A stretch of 64,000 nucleotides of DNA from Pseudomonas sp. B21-048 (GCF_024748615.1 NZ_CP087168.1:5270001-5334000); one strand, 5' to 3'; positions 17,304 to 27,197 are shown, numbered from the stretch's first letter. The notes: generated by a model from the letters alone, not told the origin. Numbers and translations: made by a program.

Positions 17304-19352
17304 TCAAACGTTGTCCGCAGACTTGGCCGGCAAGGTGAACCCTGACACTGAACGCCGCAGCTGGCTGGCCATTTTCGCCAGGTTGCCAATACTCTCGGCG
17401 GTGGCGGTGGAGCCGGACGAGGTCTGCGTGGTGATCTGCTGGATCACGTTCATCGTCAGGGAAATCTGGCCGGCCGACGAAGTCTGTTGCTGCGCGGCGT
17501 TGGAAATACTCTGGATCAGTGCCGCGAGGGTCTTCGATACGCCTTCGATTTCTTCCAGGGCCACTCCAGCATCCTGCGCCAGACGCGCGCCGCGCACCAC
17601 TTCGGTGGTGGTCTGTTCCATGGAAATCACCGCTTCGTTGGTGTCGGCCTGAATCGCCCGCACCAGCGTTTCGATCTGCCGGGTCGCCGCGGACGAACGC
17701 TCGGCCAGACGCTGTACTTCATCGGCCACCACCGCAAAACCACGCCCGGCATCACCGGCCATGGAGGCCTGAATCGCCGCGTTGAGGGCGAGGATGTTGG
17801 TCTGATCGGCAATGTCATCGATCAGGCTGACAATGTCACCGATTTCCTGAGAAGACTCTCCGAGGCGTTTGATGCGCTTGGCCGTGTCTTGAATCTGTTC
17901 GCGAATATTGTCCATGCCATGAATGGTGTTGTGCACCACTTCGTTGCCCTTGTTGGCGATTTCCACCGAGCGCTCGGCCACCGCAGAGGATTCAGCGGCG
18001 TTGGCCGAGACCTGATCGATGGACTGGGCCATGTCATTGATCGCCGTGGAGGCTTCGGATATTTGCTGCGCCTGATGCTCCGAGGCTTGGGCCAAGTGCA
18101 TGGCGGTGGCTTGGGTTTCCTGCACGGCGGCGGCGACCTGGCCGGCAGTGAGGTTGATGGTCGCCACCAGATCGCGCAGTTGGTCGACGGAATAGTTGAT
18201 CGAGTCCGCAATGGTGCCTGTGAAGTCTTCGGTCACCGAGGCGGTCACGGTCAGGTCGCCGTCGGCGAGGTCTTCGATTTCGTCCAGCAAACGCATGATC
18301 GCGTTCTGGTTACGCTCATTCTTCTCGGCGGTTTCACGCAGTTGACGGTTGGTTTCGCGCACCATCACCAGGCCGATCAGGATGATCGACATCAATGCCA
18401 GCAAGCCCAGCACATAGCCGCCGATGGTATCGGTGTTGCGCCCGCCGGCGAGGTTTTCGAAACGGCTGGCCAGTTGCGAGGCTTCATCGAGCAGGGTTTG
18501 CGACAGAGTAAAGATGTTGCTGGCCGATTCGCGGACCTTGAACAGCTGCGGCGAGGTTTCGAGGATTTCGTCCACCGAACCCGATACGAATTCGAACAGT
18601 TCGGAAATATCGCTCAACCGCGCGCGCGCATCACGGTCTTCGACCTGGCTGATTTTCAGTGCCGCATTCCCCTGAAGCATGCCGTTGAGCACCTGACCGA
18701 AACGCGCCGCGTCGCGACCGAAAGCGTCGGCCGCCTGCTGCGAATTTTCATCGCCCGACAGCACGGTGTTCACCGCACCGAGAATCCGCTCGGCCAGCAG
18801 CGACTGACGCTGAGCCATCGCCACCTGAGCGGCCGGGGCGCCACGTTGCAGGAGGGTTTCGACGACTTTTTCATACTCGACCTGCAACTGCGGCACGGTT
18901 TCGGCCAGGGTGGCGGCGACTTGATGCAAGGACAGCACGGTCTGCTCGCTGGAAAGGATGGCGTCGGTATTTTTCAGCAGACGCTCCCAATCCAGCTGCA
19001 CGGCGCGCATTTCCGGGCGCACGATGGACGGTGCCGGCGGCAGGCCGGTGGAAGAATCGCCTTTCTTCAGATAGCCCCAACGCTGGGCAAAGTCGTTGCG
19101 CGCATCACTGAGCAATTTGAACGCCGCGGCCTTGCCGGCGGCGGCTTCGGTGGCATTCTTGGCGATGCGTTGGGACAACACGCGCAGCTCACCGGCATGG
19201 CCGATGTACTGTTTGTCGTAATTGGCCTGGGTGTTGAGGTACGCGAAGTTGGCGAACAGCAGCATGATGAAGACAATCAGCGCGATGAACAGCACGATGA
19301 TCTGCGACCGGCTGCGCGACCCTTCTGGCTTGCCTGTGTTTGCTTTTATCAT
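17304..19352 (-). CDS. pilJ: Methyl-accepting chemotaxis receptor PilJ
   Basis: Inner-membrane chemoreceptor of the Pil-Chp system, 682 residues. It has one N-terminal membrane helix ([22 protein letters not shown], about 18-40), a periplasmic region of about 260 residues with PilJ-type modules, a second helix ([20 protein letters not shown], about 307-326), a HAMP-like linker, and a signalling domain with the hairpin tip [21 protein letters not shown]. It senses pilus or surface signals and activates ChpA through PilI. It is separated from pilI by 157 bases that contain a REP pair, and from chpA by 37 bases, where pilK would stand in P. aeruginosa. Confidence 0.93.
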   Translation of the reverse strand: MIKANTGKPEGSRSRSQIIVLFIALIVFIMLLFANFAYLNTQANYDKQYIGHAGELRVLSQRIAKNATEAAAGKAAAFKLLSDARNDFAQRWGYLKKGDSSTGLPPAPSIVRPEMRAVQLDWERLLKNTDAILSSEQTVLSLHQVAATLAETVPQLQVEYEKVVETLLQRGAPAAQVAMAQRQSLLAERILGAVNTVLSGDENSQQAADAFGRDAARFGQVLNGMLQGNAALKISQVEDRDARARLSDISELFEFVSGSVDEILETSPQLFKVRESASNIFTLSQTLLDEASQLASRFENLAGGRNTDTIGGYVLGLLALMSIILIGLVMVRETNRQLRETAEKNERNQNAIMRLLDEIEDLADGDLTVTASVTEDFTGTIADSINYSVDQLRDLVATINLTAGQVAAAVQETQATAMHLAQASEHQAQQISEASTAINDMAQSIDQVSANAAESSAVAERSVEIANKGNEVVHNTIHGMDNIREQIQDTAKRIKRLGESSQEIGDIVSLIDDIADQTNILALNAAIQASMAGDAGRGFAVVADEVQRLAERSSAATRQIETLVRAIQADTNEAVISMEQTTTEVVRGARLAQDAGVALEEIEGVSKTLAALIQSISNAAQQQTSSAGQISLTMNVIQQITTQTSSGSTATAESIGNLAKMASQLRRSVSGFTLPAKSADNV

Positions 19353-19390
19353 CGGTCCTCGCCTGTCCTGCCCAATTCACTCTATGCCCT

Positions 19391-19500
19391 TGTAGGAACG
19401 AGCGGTGCGGCGATCCGACTTGCCCGCGAAGCAGGCGCTGCGGTCTTTCAGGAACACCGCGTTTTCGTTCTTCGCGGGCAAGCCTCGCTCAGGATCGCCG
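19391..19500. repeat. REP pair inside the pil-chp operon
   Basis: Inverted arms around TGTAGGAACGAGCGGTGCGG at 19391 and TTCGCGGGCAAGCCTCGCTC at 19471 lie between pilI and pilJ. A REP pair within an operon often sets differential mRNA stability across the junction. Confidence 0.82.
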
Positions 19501-19509
19501 GCGCCGCGT

Positions 19510-20064
19510 TTACAGCGCTACGTTCATGAATCCTTGCGACTGCGCCAACGCAAACGGGCTGAACACCTGCCACTTCTGCTCACGCTGAAACCGGCCTTTG
19601 ACGAACGCCGTCATCGGCCCTTGCACGTCATCGGCCGGCACCGGCTCCAGGCTGTCCTGGGCAAAGTGCTGCAAGCCGAAGACCTCATCGACCATCAACC
19701 CTGCAAACACGTCTTTGTGCTCCACCACCAATATCCGCCGTTGCTTGCGCAAGGCAGGCAGTTCATGGCCGGGCTCATAACCATAAAAAAAGCCATGCAA
19801 ATCCACGATCGGCAGCAGTCGCCCGCGCAGGTTGGCCACGCCCTTGACCCAAGGTTTGACCCCTGGCAATTGGGTAACGCGCGGTTCGTGCAGCACTTCG
19901 CTGACTTCGCCCATGGACGCGACGTACCAATGCTCGCCCAAGCGAAAGCCGATGCCGCTCCAGCTGGCCTGTCGGGTCGGCTGGGACGGCAGGTCCGCCG
20001 CCAGCAGACGACAGCGCTGGTCAATCTGCAGCAGCAGTTCGAAAGCCGTCAGCGACTCGGTCAT
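19510..20064 (-). CDS. pilI: CheW-like adaptor PilI
   Basis: CheW-family adaptor of 184 residues that couples PilJ to ChpA. Visible features are FRLGEHWYVASMGEVSEVLHEP, the CheW signature LPGVKPWVKGVANLRGRLLPIVDLHGFFYG, and VVEHKDVFAGLMVDEVFGLQHF. It starts 10 bases after the pilH stop. The order pilG-pilH-pilI-pilJ agrees with P. aeruginosa. Confidence 0.93.
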   Translation of the reverse strand: MTESLTAFELLLQIDQRCRLLAADLPSQPTRQASWSGIGFRLGEHWYVASMGEVSEVLHEPRVTQLPGVKPWVKGVANLRGRLLPIVDLHGFFYGYEPGHELPALRKQRRILVVEHKDVFAGLMVDEVFGLQHFAQDSLEPVPADDVQGPMTAFVKGRFQREQKWQVFSPFALAQSQGFMNVAL

Positions 20065-20074
20065 GGCCGGACGA

Positions 20075-20440
20075 TCAACCGGCCAACACGTTGTTCAGGG
20101 TTTTGATCAGGGTGTCTTCATCGACCGGTTTGGTCAGGTAGTCCTTGGCGCCCTGGCGCGTGCCCCAGACTTTGTCGGTTTCTTGATCCTTGGTGGTGAT
20201 GATAATCACCGGAATGTGCCCGGTTTCCGGGTCTTTGGTCAGCTGACGGGTCGCCTGGAAACCATTGAGGCCGGGCATGACGATATCCATCAGCACCGCG
20301 TCGGGTTTTTCCTGGCGGGCCAGGGCAACGCCGTCGGCGCCGTTTTCGGCTTTCAACACCTCATGACCGTGCTTTTCGAGCATGCCGGTCAGTTTGTACA
20401 TTTCAGTCGGCGAGTCATCGACGATCAGAATACGTGCCAT
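20075..20440 (-). CDS. pilH: Response regulator PilH (single receiver domain)
   Basis: CheY-like receiver of 121 residues without output domain. The start MARILIVDDSPTEMYKL at 20440 is the family N-terminus; an upstream in-frame ATG would add 8 residues. Receiver landmarks are the acidic pair (VDDS), phosphoacceptor in AVLMDIVMPGLNG, and lysine in YLTKPVDEDTL. In P. aeruginosa PilH opposes or tunes PilG and affects pilus retraction and cAMP levels. It lies 57 bases after pilG and 10 bases before pilI. Confidence 0.95.
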   Translation of the reverse strand: MARILIVDDSPTEMYKLTGMLEKHGHEVLKAENGADGVALARQEKPDAVLMDIVMPGLNGFQATRQLTKDPETGHIPVIIITTKDQETDKVWGTRQGAKDYLTKPVDEDTLIKTLNNVLAG

Positions 20441-20497
20441 GGTCTTCCCCATTCTTGTCGACACCGGGCCCCATGGCCGAGCGTCACTGTGCGTGTC

Positions 20498-20902
20498 CTA
20501 CTGCGGCGAAACAGCGGCGAAGCCCGGTACATGAGCCCGAATCGCGTTCAACAGCTCTTCCTTGCTGAAAGGCTTGGTCAAAAACTGGTCGGAGCCAACG
20601 ATCCGCCCCTTGGCCTTGTCGAACAACCCGTCCCTGGACGACAGCATAATCACTGGCGTGGACTTGAACGCACTGTTGTTCTTGATTAAAGCGCAGGTCT
20701 GATAGCCATCCAGACGCGGCATCATGATGTCGACAAAGATGATGCCGGGGTGATTGTCGGCAATCTTGGCCAGGGCATCAAAACCATCGATTGCGGTGAT
20801 GACTTCACAGCCCACATTTTTCAACAGCGTTTCGGCGGTGCGACGAATCGTTTTCGAATCATCGATCACCATGACCTTCAAGGCGCTGGAATGCTGTTCC
20901 AT
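20498..20902 (-). CDS. pilG: Response regulator PilG (single receiver domain)
   Basis: CheY-like receiver of 134 residues, nearly the length of P. aeruginosa PilG, which promotes pilus extension and activates CyaB. The start MEQHSSALKVMVIDDS at 20902 is chosen; an in-frame ATG 10 codons earlier is less likely. Phosphoacceptor is in IIFVDIMMPRLDGYQ, and the lysine in TKPFSKEELL. It is the first gene of the Pil-Chp unit and divergent from gshB across 221 bases, as in other pseudomonads. Confidence 0.95.
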   Translation of the reverse strand: MEQHSSALKVMVIDDSKTIRRTAETLLKNVGCEVITAIDGFDALAKIADNHPGIIFVDIMMPRLDGYQTCALIKNNSAFKSTPVIMLSSRDGLFDKAKGRIVGSDQFLTKPFSKEELLNAIRAHVPGFAAVSPQ

Positions 20903-21123
20903 AGGGGCTCTACCGTCGCCTTTGTGAATCAATTTGTCTGTTTACGGCTCATTGATGGCTCGAAACCCTTATTGATCAAGGGCCGAGCCTTTTTAGCACA
21001 GTCTCCCCCTCCAATCTATCGGACGACCCTGGCGGAGGTTTTTCCTTGACCGGGAACACGCTCAGCGCCACTCTGACGCCACTTTTTCACCACACTTTCC
21101 ACCCCAATTTCGAGGAAAACCCC

Positions 21124-22077
21124 ATGAGCGTTCGCGTCGGGATTGTCATGGACCCTATCGCCAGCATCTCCTATAAAAAGGATAGCTCGCTGGCCATGCT
21201 GCTGGCCGCGCAAAAGCGTGGCTGGGAACTGTTCTATATGGAACAGCGCGACTTGTATCAGGCCGAAGGCGAGGCTCGCGGGCGGATGCGTCCGCTGAAG
21301 GTGTTCGCCAACCCGGAAAAATGGTTTGAACTGGGCGCCGAAAGCGACGCGCTGCTGAGCGACCTGGACGTGATCCTGATGCGCAAGGATCCGCCGTTCG
21401 ACATGGAATTCGTCTATTCCACGTATTTGCTGGAACAAGCGGAAAATGCCGGCGTACTGGTGGTCAACAAGCCGCAAAGCCTGCGTGACTGCAACGAAAA
21501 GCTGTTCGCCACGCTGTTCCCGCAGTGCACGCCGCCGACCATCGTCAGCCGTCGCCCGGACGTGTTGCGTGAGTTCGCCGACCATCACGGTGACGTGATC
21601 CTCAAGCCGCTGGACGGCATGGGCGGCTCGTCGATCTTCCGTCACACCGCTGGCCACCCGAACCTGTCGGTGATCCTCGAAACCCTGACCTTGCATGGCC
21701 GTCAGCAGATCATGATCCAGGGTTACTTGCCGGCGATCATTGATGGCGACAAACGCATCCTGATGATCGACGGCGAGCCGGTGGATTACTGCTTGGCCCG
21801 GATTCCCGCGCTCGGTGAAACCCGTGGCAACCTCGCCGCCGGTGGCCGTGGCGAAGCCCGACCGCTGACCGAGAAAGATCGCTGGATCGCCGCGCAAGTC
21901 GGCCCGACCCTGCGCGAGAAGGGTTTGCTGTTCGTCGGTCTCGACGTGATCGGTGAGCATCTGACCGAGATCAACGTCACCAGCCCGACCTGCATTCGCG
22001 AGATCGATAACGCGTTCGGCACCGACATTGGTGGCCTTCTGATGGATGCCATCGATCAGAAGCTCAAGACTCGTTGA
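21124..22077 (+). CDS. gshB: Glutathione synthetase
   Basis: ATP-grasp ligase that joins glycine to gamma-glutamylcysteine. The start MSVRVGIVMDPIASISYKKD at 21124, with GAGGAAAA upstream, gives the usual 317 residues; an earlier in-frame ATG adds an uncharacteristic extension. ATP-grasp motifs include LMRKDPPFDMEFVYSTY, NKPQSLRDCNEKLF, VILKPLDGMGGSSIFR and FVGLDVIGEHLTEINVTSPT. It lies between pilG and a tonB-like gene, the standard pseudomonad arrangement. Confidence 0.96.
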   Translation: MSVRVGIVMDPIASISYKKDSSLAMLLAAQKRGWELFYMEQRDLYQAEGEARGRMRPLKVFANPEKWFELGAESDALLSDLDVILMRKDPPFDMEFVYSTYLLEQAENAGVLVVNKPQSLRDCNEKLFATLFPQCTPPTIVSRRPDVLREFADHHGDVILKPLDGMGGSSIFRHTAGHPNLSVILETLTLHGRQQIMIQGYLPAIIDGDKRILMIDGEPVDYCLARIPALGETRGNLAAGGRGEARPLTEKDRWIAAQVGPTLREKGLLFVGLDVIGEHLTEINVTSPTCIREIDNAFGTDIGGLLMDAIDQKLKTR

Positions 22078-22154
22078 TCGAGAACAGCCAAGAAGCAACC
22101 AACATTGCGTTATCATCCCCGGCTTGTAAAAAACGCGATGTTGGTTTTCTTGTT

Positions 22155-23054
22155 ATGACACTCCCGTCCGATCTGCCCCCTGAACTCGCCCATCATGGCG
22201 TGCGTCCAGCTGATCGCCTCGGTTTTACTCTGTTTCTGGCGGCGCTGATTCACCTGGCCTTGCTGTTGGGCGTCGGGTTCTCCATGGTCGAACCCCAGCA
22301 AATCAGCAAAACCCTGGAAATCACCCTCGCCACTTTCAAAAGCGAAAAGAAGCCGGAAAAAGCTGACTTTCTCGCCCAGGAAAATCAGCAAGGCAGCGGC
22401 ACCCTGGAGAAAAAGGCGATTCCCAAGACCACCGAGGTCGCGCCCTTCCAGGACAACAAGGTACAGAAGGTCACCCCGCCGCCCGCTGCCAAACCTCAAG
22501 TGCAGGAAGCCGCGCCCAAGGCGTCTGTGACCACCGTCGCGCCGAAGCCGAAAAAAGCCGCAACCAAGACTGAAGAACCCAAGCCCCTGACCAAACCCCA
22601 AGTGGCGGCACCGACGTTCGACAGCGCGCAACTGTCCAGCGACATCGCCAGCCTGGAAGCGGAACTGGCCAGCGAACAACAGCTGTACGCCAAGCGCCCG
22701 CGCATTCACCGTTTGAGCGCCGCATCGACCATGCGCGACAAAGGCGCCTGGTACAAAGATGAATGGCGCAAGAAGGTCGAGCGCATCGGCAACCTCAACT
22801 ACCCCGACGAGGCTCGGCGCAAACAGATTTACGGTAATTTGCGCCTGATGGTCTCGATCAACCGCGACGGCTCGCTGTATGAAGTGCTGGTGCTGGAATC
22901 GTCCGGCCAGCCGCTGCTGGACCAGGCGGCGCAGCGCATCGTAAGGCTGGCGGCGCCGTTTTCACCGTTCACCGGGGATCTGTCGGACATTGACCGCCTG
23001 GAAATCATCCGCACCTGGAAGTTTGCGCGTGGGGACCGGTTATCCAGTAATTGA
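22155..23054 (+). CDS. TonB-family energy transducer (TonB3-like)
   Basis: A 299-residue TonB protein. It has one N-terminal membrane helix (LFLAALIHLALLLGVGFSMV, about 23-42), a long Lys/Pro/Ala-rich periplasm-spanning region (about 60-185), and a C-terminal TonB domain (LNYPDEARRKQIYGNLRLMVSI, then RIVRLAAPFSPF). Its place between gshB and yqgE equals that of tonB3 in P. aeruginosa, which was linked to twitching motility. Start MTLPSDLPPEL at 22155 lies 77 bases after gshB. No ExbB/ExbD genes are nearby. Confidence 0.88.
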   Translation: MTLPSDLPPELAHHGVRPADRLGFTLFLAALIHLALLLGVGFSMVEPQQISKTLEITLATFKSEKKPEKADFLAQENQQGSGTLEKKAIPKTTEVAPFQDNKVQKVTPPPAAKPQVQEAAPKASVTTVAPKPKKAATKTEEPKPLTKPQVAAPTFDSAQLSSDIASLEAELASEQQLYAKRPRIHRLSAASTMRDKGAWYKDEWRKKVERIGNLNYPDEARRKQIYGNLRLMVSINRDGSLYEVLVLESSGQPLLDQAAQRIVRLAAPFSPFTGDLSDIDRLEIIRTWKFARGDRLSSN

Positions 23055-23083
23055 CCGATTGGTTTGTGGTGATTGAGCCGCCG

Positions 23084-23189
23084 CCTTCGCGGGCAAGCCT
23101 CGCTCCTACAGGTCATGCGCCATTTTCAAAGTGCATACCAAACCTGTAGGAGCGAGCGGGCGGCGATCCGACTTGCCCGCGAAGAGGCC
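23084..23189. repeat. REP pair
   Basis: Inverted arms CCTTCGCGGGCAAGCCTCGC at 23084 and the reverse copy ending in ACTTGCCCGCGAAGAGGCC near 23189 lie between the tonB-like gene and yqgE. Confidence 0.85.
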
Positions 23190-23283
23190 CTCAAGCAAAA
23201 CCACATCAAAAAGACACTCACCCAGCCATTTCCTGTGCATCCCCGGCTTGTCAGTTCGCCCCTCCAACGCCACACTAGCGCTC

Positions 23284-23856
23284 ATGAAGAACGTCAGCCC
23301 CAGCTACCTCAAGCATCACTTCCTGATCGCCATGCCTCATATGGCCGACCCGAACTTTGCGCACACCTTGACCTACATCGTCGAGCACACGGCCAATGGT
23401 GCCATGGGGCTGGTGGTCAACCGTCCGCAGGACCTGAACCTGGCCGACATCCTCGAGCAATTGCGCCCCGATATCGAGCCGCCGGTGCTCTGCCAGCATG
23501 TGCCGATCTTTATCGGTGGCCCGGTGCAAACCGATCGCGGTTTTGTCCTGCACCCGTCGGGAAAAACCTATCAGGCGACCGTTGATCTGGACGGCGAGTT
23601 ATCCCTGTCGACCTCCCAGGACGTGCTGTTCGCCATCGCCGATGGCGTCGGCCCCGCGAAAAGTGTGATCACCCTCGGTTACGCCGGTTGGGAAGCCGGG
23701 CAACTGGAAGCCGAACTGGCTGACAACGCCTGGCTGACTTGCCCGTTCCACGCCGACATCCTGTTCAACACCAGCAGCGAATTGCGCCTTGAAGCGGCGG
23801 CCAGACATCTGGGTATCAATCTCAGTTTGCTCACCAGTCAGGCGGGGCACGCCTGA
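23284..23856 (+). CDS. YqgE/AlgH family protein (UPF0301)
   Basis: A 190-residue protein of the YqgE/AlgH family. The start MKNVSPSYLKHHFLIAMPHMADP at 23284 fits the family; the frame is open upstream through the REP pair, but that part is repeat sequence. Landmarks are ANGAMGLVVNRP, IFIGGPVQTDRGFVLHP and ITLGYAGWEAGQLEAEL. The biochemical role of the family is not settled; AlgH was linked to alginate regulation in P. aeruginosa. The stop overlaps the ruvX start by one base, so they are probably co-translated. Confidence 0.92.
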   Translation: MKNVSPSYLKHHFLIAMPHMADPNFAHTLTYIVEHTANGAMGLVVNRPQDLNLADILEQLRPDIEPPVLCQHVPIFIGGPVQTDRGFVLHPSGKTYQATVDLDGELSLSTSQDVLFAIADGVGPAKSVITLGYAGWEAGQLEAELADNAWLTCPFHADILFNTSSELRLEAAARHLGINLSLLTSQAGHA

Positions 23857-24293
23857 TGGCCCTGCGGCTGATTTTGGGTTTCGACTACGGCACTAAACAG
23901 ATCGGCGTTGCGGTCGGCCAGGTGATTACCGGCCAGGCCCGCGAGCTGTGCACCTTGAAAGCGCAAAACGGTATTCCCGACTGGAATCAGGTCGAAGCCC
24001 TGATTAAAGAGTGGAAACCCGACGCTGTGGTAGTCGGTCTGCCGCTGAACATGGACGGCACGCCGAGCGACATGTGCCTGCGCGCCGAGAAGTTTGCCCG
24101 GCGCCTGAACGGCCGTTACAACCTGCCTTTCTATACTCACGACGAGCGCCTGACCACCTTCGAGGCCAAGGGTGAACGCCTGGTCCGTGGCGGCCAGAAA
24201 GGCAGTTACCGCGACAACCCGGTCGATGCCATCGCCGCCGCGCTGCTGTTGCAAGGCTGGCTCGACGAAAACACCGCGCTGTTCGAATCCTGA
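23856..24293 (+). CDS. ruvX: Holliday junction resolvase-like protein RuvX (YqgF)
   Basis: RNase-H-fold nuclease of the YqgF family, 145 residues, implicated in 16S rRNA 5'-end maturation and possibly DNA recombination. The first strand LILGFDYGTKQIGVAVG carries the catalytic Asp; other landmarks are VVGLPLNMDGTPSDM, YTHDERLTTFEA and the C-terminal DAIAAALLLQGWL. It overlaps the yqgE stop by one base and is followed by the pyr genes. Confidence 0.93.
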   Translation: MALRLILGFDYGTKQIGVAVGQVITGQARELCTLKAQNGIPDWNQVEALIKEWKPDAVVVGLPLNMDGTPSDMCLRAEKFARRLNGRYNLPFYTHDERLTTFEAKGERLVRGGQKGSYRDNPVDAIAAALLLQGWLDENTALFES

Positions 24294-24340
24294 CCGCATT
24301 TAATTCTGAAGAGCCGCTGCGGCGTCTCCCTTGGCGACAA

Positions 24341-24374
24341 CCCGAGCCACCACTCAAGCAGCATCCGGCTCGGG
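24341..24374 (+). promoter_or_regulatory. Hairpin directly upstream of the pyrR ribosome binding site
   Basis: CCCGAGCC (24341-24348) pairs perfectly with GGCTCGGG (24367-24374) across an 18-base loop, ending 6 bases before the AAGGAG of pyrR. It could be an mRNA control element of the pyr genes, but does not resemble the Bacillus PyrR-binding loop and has no T-run. Confidence 0.4.
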
Positions 24375-24393
24375 ACAAAGAAAGGAGCAAACC

Positions 24394-24897
24394 ATGAGCC
24401 TGCCCAATCCCGCCGAACTGATCAGCCAGATGGCGATCCGTCTCAAGGCTTATCTGGAAAACCGTGGCATCACCGAACCACGCTACATCGGCATTCGGAC
24501 CGGTGGCGTCTGGGTCGCGCAGGCGTTGCTCGATGAACTGGGCAGCGATTCGCCCTTGGGCACCCTGGACGTTTCGTTCTACCGCGATGACTTCAGCCAG
24601 AATGGCCTGCACCCACAAGTACGCCCATCGGCGCTGCCGTTCGAGATCGAAGGCCAGCATCTGGTGCTGATCGATGACGTGTTGATGAGCGGTCGGACCA
24701 TCCGCGCCGCGATGAACGAACTCTTCGACTACGGCCGCCCGGCGAGCGTGACGCTGGTGTGCCTGCTGGACCTGGACGCCGGTGAGTTGCCGATCCGCCC
24801 GAACGTGGTCGGCGCGACCCTGTCGCTGGCGGCCCACGAACGAGTGAAACTGTCCGGCCCGGAACTCAAGCTCGAACTTCAAGACCTCGCCCTTTAA
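24394..24897 (+). CDS. pyrR: PyrR: pyrimidine regulator / uracil phosphoribosyltransferase
   Basis: PRTase-fold protein of 167 residues, a regulator of pyrimidine genes that may also have uracil phosphoribosyltransferase activity. The start [14 protein letters not shown] at 24394 is preceded by a strong AAGGAG at 24381-24386. The PRPP-binding loop is [35 protein letters not shown] and [16 protein letters not shown] are other family segments. It precedes pyrB by 27 bases and is likely in one operon with pyrB and pyrC'. Confidence 0.93.
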   Translation: MSLPNPAELISQMAIRLKAYLENRGITEPRYIGIRTGGVWVAQALLDELGSDSPLGTLDVSFYRDDFSQNGLHPQVRPSALPFEIEGQHLVLIDDVLMSGRTIRAAMNELFDYGRPASVTLVCLLDLDAGELPIRPNVVGATLSLAAHERVKLSGPELKLELQDLAL

Positions 24898-24924
24898 TTT
24901 GCCCTATTGAGAGTCCCCCTCGCG

Positions 24925-25929
24925 ATGACGCCTCTAGAAACCAAGCGCCCGCTGCAGCTCAATGATCAGGGCCAGCTGCGCCACTTCCTCTCGCTCGACG
25001 GTTTGCGCCGCGAGCTGCTGACGGAAATCCTCGACACCGCCGACTCGTTCCTCGAAGTCGGCGCCCGGGCGGTGAAGAAAGTCCCGTTGCTGCGCGGCAA
25101 GACCGTGTGCAACGTGTTCTTCGAGAACTCCACCCGCACCCGCACCACCTTCGAACTGGCAGCCCAGCGGCTGTCGGCGGACGTGATCACCCTGAACGTG
25201 TCCACGTCGTCGGCGAGCAAGGGCGAAACCCTGCTCGACACCCTGCGCAACCTGGAAGCCATGGCCGCCGACATGTTCGTCGTGCGCCACGGTGATTCCG
25301 GCGCGGCGCACTTCATCGCCGAGCATGTCTGCCCGCAAGTGGCGATCATCAACGGTGGCGACGGCCGTCATGCCCACCCGACCCAGGGCATGCTCGACAT
25401 GCTCACCATCCGTCGGCACAAGGGCGGCTTCGAGAATCTCTCGGTGGCTATCGTCGGCGACATCCTGCACTCGCGGGTGGCGCGCTCGAACATGCTGGCC
25501 CTGAAAACCCTCGGCTGCCCGGACATCCGCGTGATCGCGCCGAAAACCCTGCTGCCGATCGGCATCGAGCAATACGGCGTGAAGGTCTACACCGACATGA
25601 CCGAAGGCCTGAAAGACGTCGACGTGGTGATCATGCTGCGCCTGCAGCGTGAGCGTATGACCGGTGGCCTGCTGCCGAGCGAAGGTGAGTTCTACCGCCT
25701 GTTCGGCCTGACCACCGCGCGTCTGGCCGGAGCCAAACCGGATTGCATCGTCATGCACCCGGGGCCGATCAACCGTGGGGTGGAAATTGAGTCGGCGGTG
25801 GCCGACGGTCCGCACTCGGTGATCCTCAACCAGGTGACCTACGGCATCGCCATTCGTATGGCCGTGTTGTCCATGGCCATGAGCGGGCAAACTGCCCAGC
25901 GCCAATTCGAGCAGGAGAACGCCCAGTGA
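24925..25929 (+). CDS. pyrB: Aspartate carbamoyltransferase catalytic chain
   Basis: Catalyses the first committed step of pyrimidine synthesis. The 334-residue length equals that of the P. aeruginosa protein. The start at 24925 gives [20 protein letters not shown], with the N-terminal extension typical of class A ATCases that assemble with a DHOase-like partner. Carbamoyl phosphate motif STRTRTTFE and the [11 protein letters not shown] segment are intact. It overlaps the next gene by 4 bases (GTGA), as expected for coupled synthesis of the two subunits of the dodecameric complex. Confidence 0.96.
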   Translation: MTPLETKRPLQLNDQGQLRHFLSLDGLRRELLTEILDTADSFLEVGARAVKKVPLLRGKTVCNVFFENSTRTRTTFELAAQRLSADVITLNVSTSSASKGETLLDTLRNLEAMAADMFVVRHGDSGAAHFIAEHVCPQVAIINGGDGRHAHPTQGMLDMLTIRRHKGGFENLSVAIVGDILHSRVARSNMLALKTLGCPDIRVIAPKTLLPIGIEQYGVKVYTDMTEGLKDVDVVIMLRLQRERMTGGLLPSEGEFYRLFGLTTARLAGAKPDCIVMHPGPINRGVEIESAVADGPHSVILNQVTYGIAIRMAVLSMAMSGQTAQRQFEQENAQ

Positions 25930-27197
25930 AGCTCAGCATTCTCGGCGCACGCGTGATCGATCCGGCCAGCGGCCTGGATCAAGTGACTGATATCCACGTT
26001 GAAGCCTGCAAGATCGTCGCCTTTGGCGCCGCTCCGGCCGGTTTCGTTGCAGTAGACACCATCGACGCCAAGGGTCTGGTGGCGGCCCCGGGTCTGGTTG
26101 ACCTGAACGTCGCCCTGCGCGAGCCGGGCTACAGCCGCAAAGGCTCGATCGCCAGCGAAACCCGCGCCGCTGCTGCCGGTGGTGTGACCAGCCTGTGCTG
26201 CCCACCGAAAACCAAACCGGTGTTGGACACCTCGGCTGTGGCCGAACTGATCCTCGACCGCGCCCGCGAAGCCGGCAACACCAAAGTCTTCCCGATCGGC
26301 GCCTTGAGCAAAGGCCTGGACGGCGAACAGTTGGCCGAACTGGTCGCCTTGCGCGATGCCGGTTGTGTGGCCTTCGGCAACGGTCTGGAGAGCTTTCGCA
26401 ACACCCGCACCCTGTGCCGGGCGCTGGAATACGCGGCGACGTTCGACCTGACGGTGATTTTCAATTCGCAGGACCATGATCTGGCCGAAGGCGGCCTGGC
26501 TCACGAAGGTCCGACTGCGAGTTTCCTCGGTTTGCCGGGCATTCCGGAAACCGCCGAAACCGTGGCCCTGGCCCGGGATCTGCTGCTGGTCGAGCAAAGC
26601 GGCGTGCGTGCGCACTTCAGCCAGCTCACCAGCGCCCGCGGTGTGGCGCTGATCGCTCAGGCCCAAGCCCGTGGCCTGAAGGTCACGGCGGACGTGGCGT
26701 TGTATCAGCTGATCCTCACCGACGAAGCGCTGATCGACTTCAGCAGCCTCTATCACGTCCAGCCGCCGCTGCGCACTCGTGCGGACCGCGATGGCCTGCG
26801 GGCAGCGGTGAAGTCGGGGGTGGTGTCAGCCATCTCCAGCCATCACCAGCCCCATGAACGCGATGCCAAACTGGCGCCGTTCGGTGCTACCGAACCGGGC
26901 ATCAGCAGCGTTGAACTGCTGCTGCCGCTGGCGATGACCTTGGTGGAAGACGGTTTGCTCGACTTGCCGACGCTGCTCGCACGCTTGGGCGCAGGTCCTG
27001 CCGAAGCGTTGCGTCTGCCAGCGGGCAAGCTGGCGGTGGGGGGGCCTGCAGATATCGTACTGTTCGACCCAGCGGCCTCGACTGTGGTCGGTGAAACCTG
27101 GCTGTCCAAGGGCGAAAACTGCCCGTTCATTGGCCATAGCTTGCCGGGTGTGGTGCGCTATACGTTGGTGGATGGGCGGATCAGCTACCAGGTGTAA
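25926..27197 (+). CDS. pyrX: Inactive dihydroorotase homologue PyrC', ATCase partner
   Basis: Amidohydrolase-fold protein of 423 residues that in pseudomonads supports assembly of aspartate carbamoyltransferase and is not itself an active dihydroorotase. The sequence shows why: at residues 59-66 it reads DLNVALRE where active enzymes have the zinc-binding H-x-H (N61 and A63 replace both histidines). It starts with GTG at 25926 within the pyrB stop. The gene is also called pyrC'. A half REP-type unit and repeat copy 2 follow its stop. Confidence 0.93.
   Translation: MKLSILGARVIDPASGLDQVTDIHVEACKIVAFGAAPAGFVAVDTIDAKGLVAAPGLVDLNVALREPGYSRKGSIASETRAAAAGGVTSLCCPPKTKPVLDTSAVAELILDRAREAGNTKVFPIGALSKGLDGEQLAELVALRDAGCVAFGNGLESFRNTRTLCRALEYAATFDLTVIFNSQDHDLAEGGLAHEGPTASFLGLPGIPETAETVALARDLLLVEQSGVRAHFSQLTSARGVALIAQAQARGLKVTADVALYQLILTDEALIDFSSLYHVQPPLRTRADRDGLRAAVKSGVVSAISSHHQPHERDAKLAPFGATEPGISSVELLLPLAMTLVEDGLLDLPTLLARLGAGPAEALRLPAGKLAVGGPADIVLFDPAASTVVGETWLSKGENCPFIGHSLPGVVRYTLVDGRISYQV

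Noticed and set aside
17487..19529. 680-codon open frame on the plus strand
   Set aside because: Antisense of pilJ; Gly/His/Arg-rich translation without domains.
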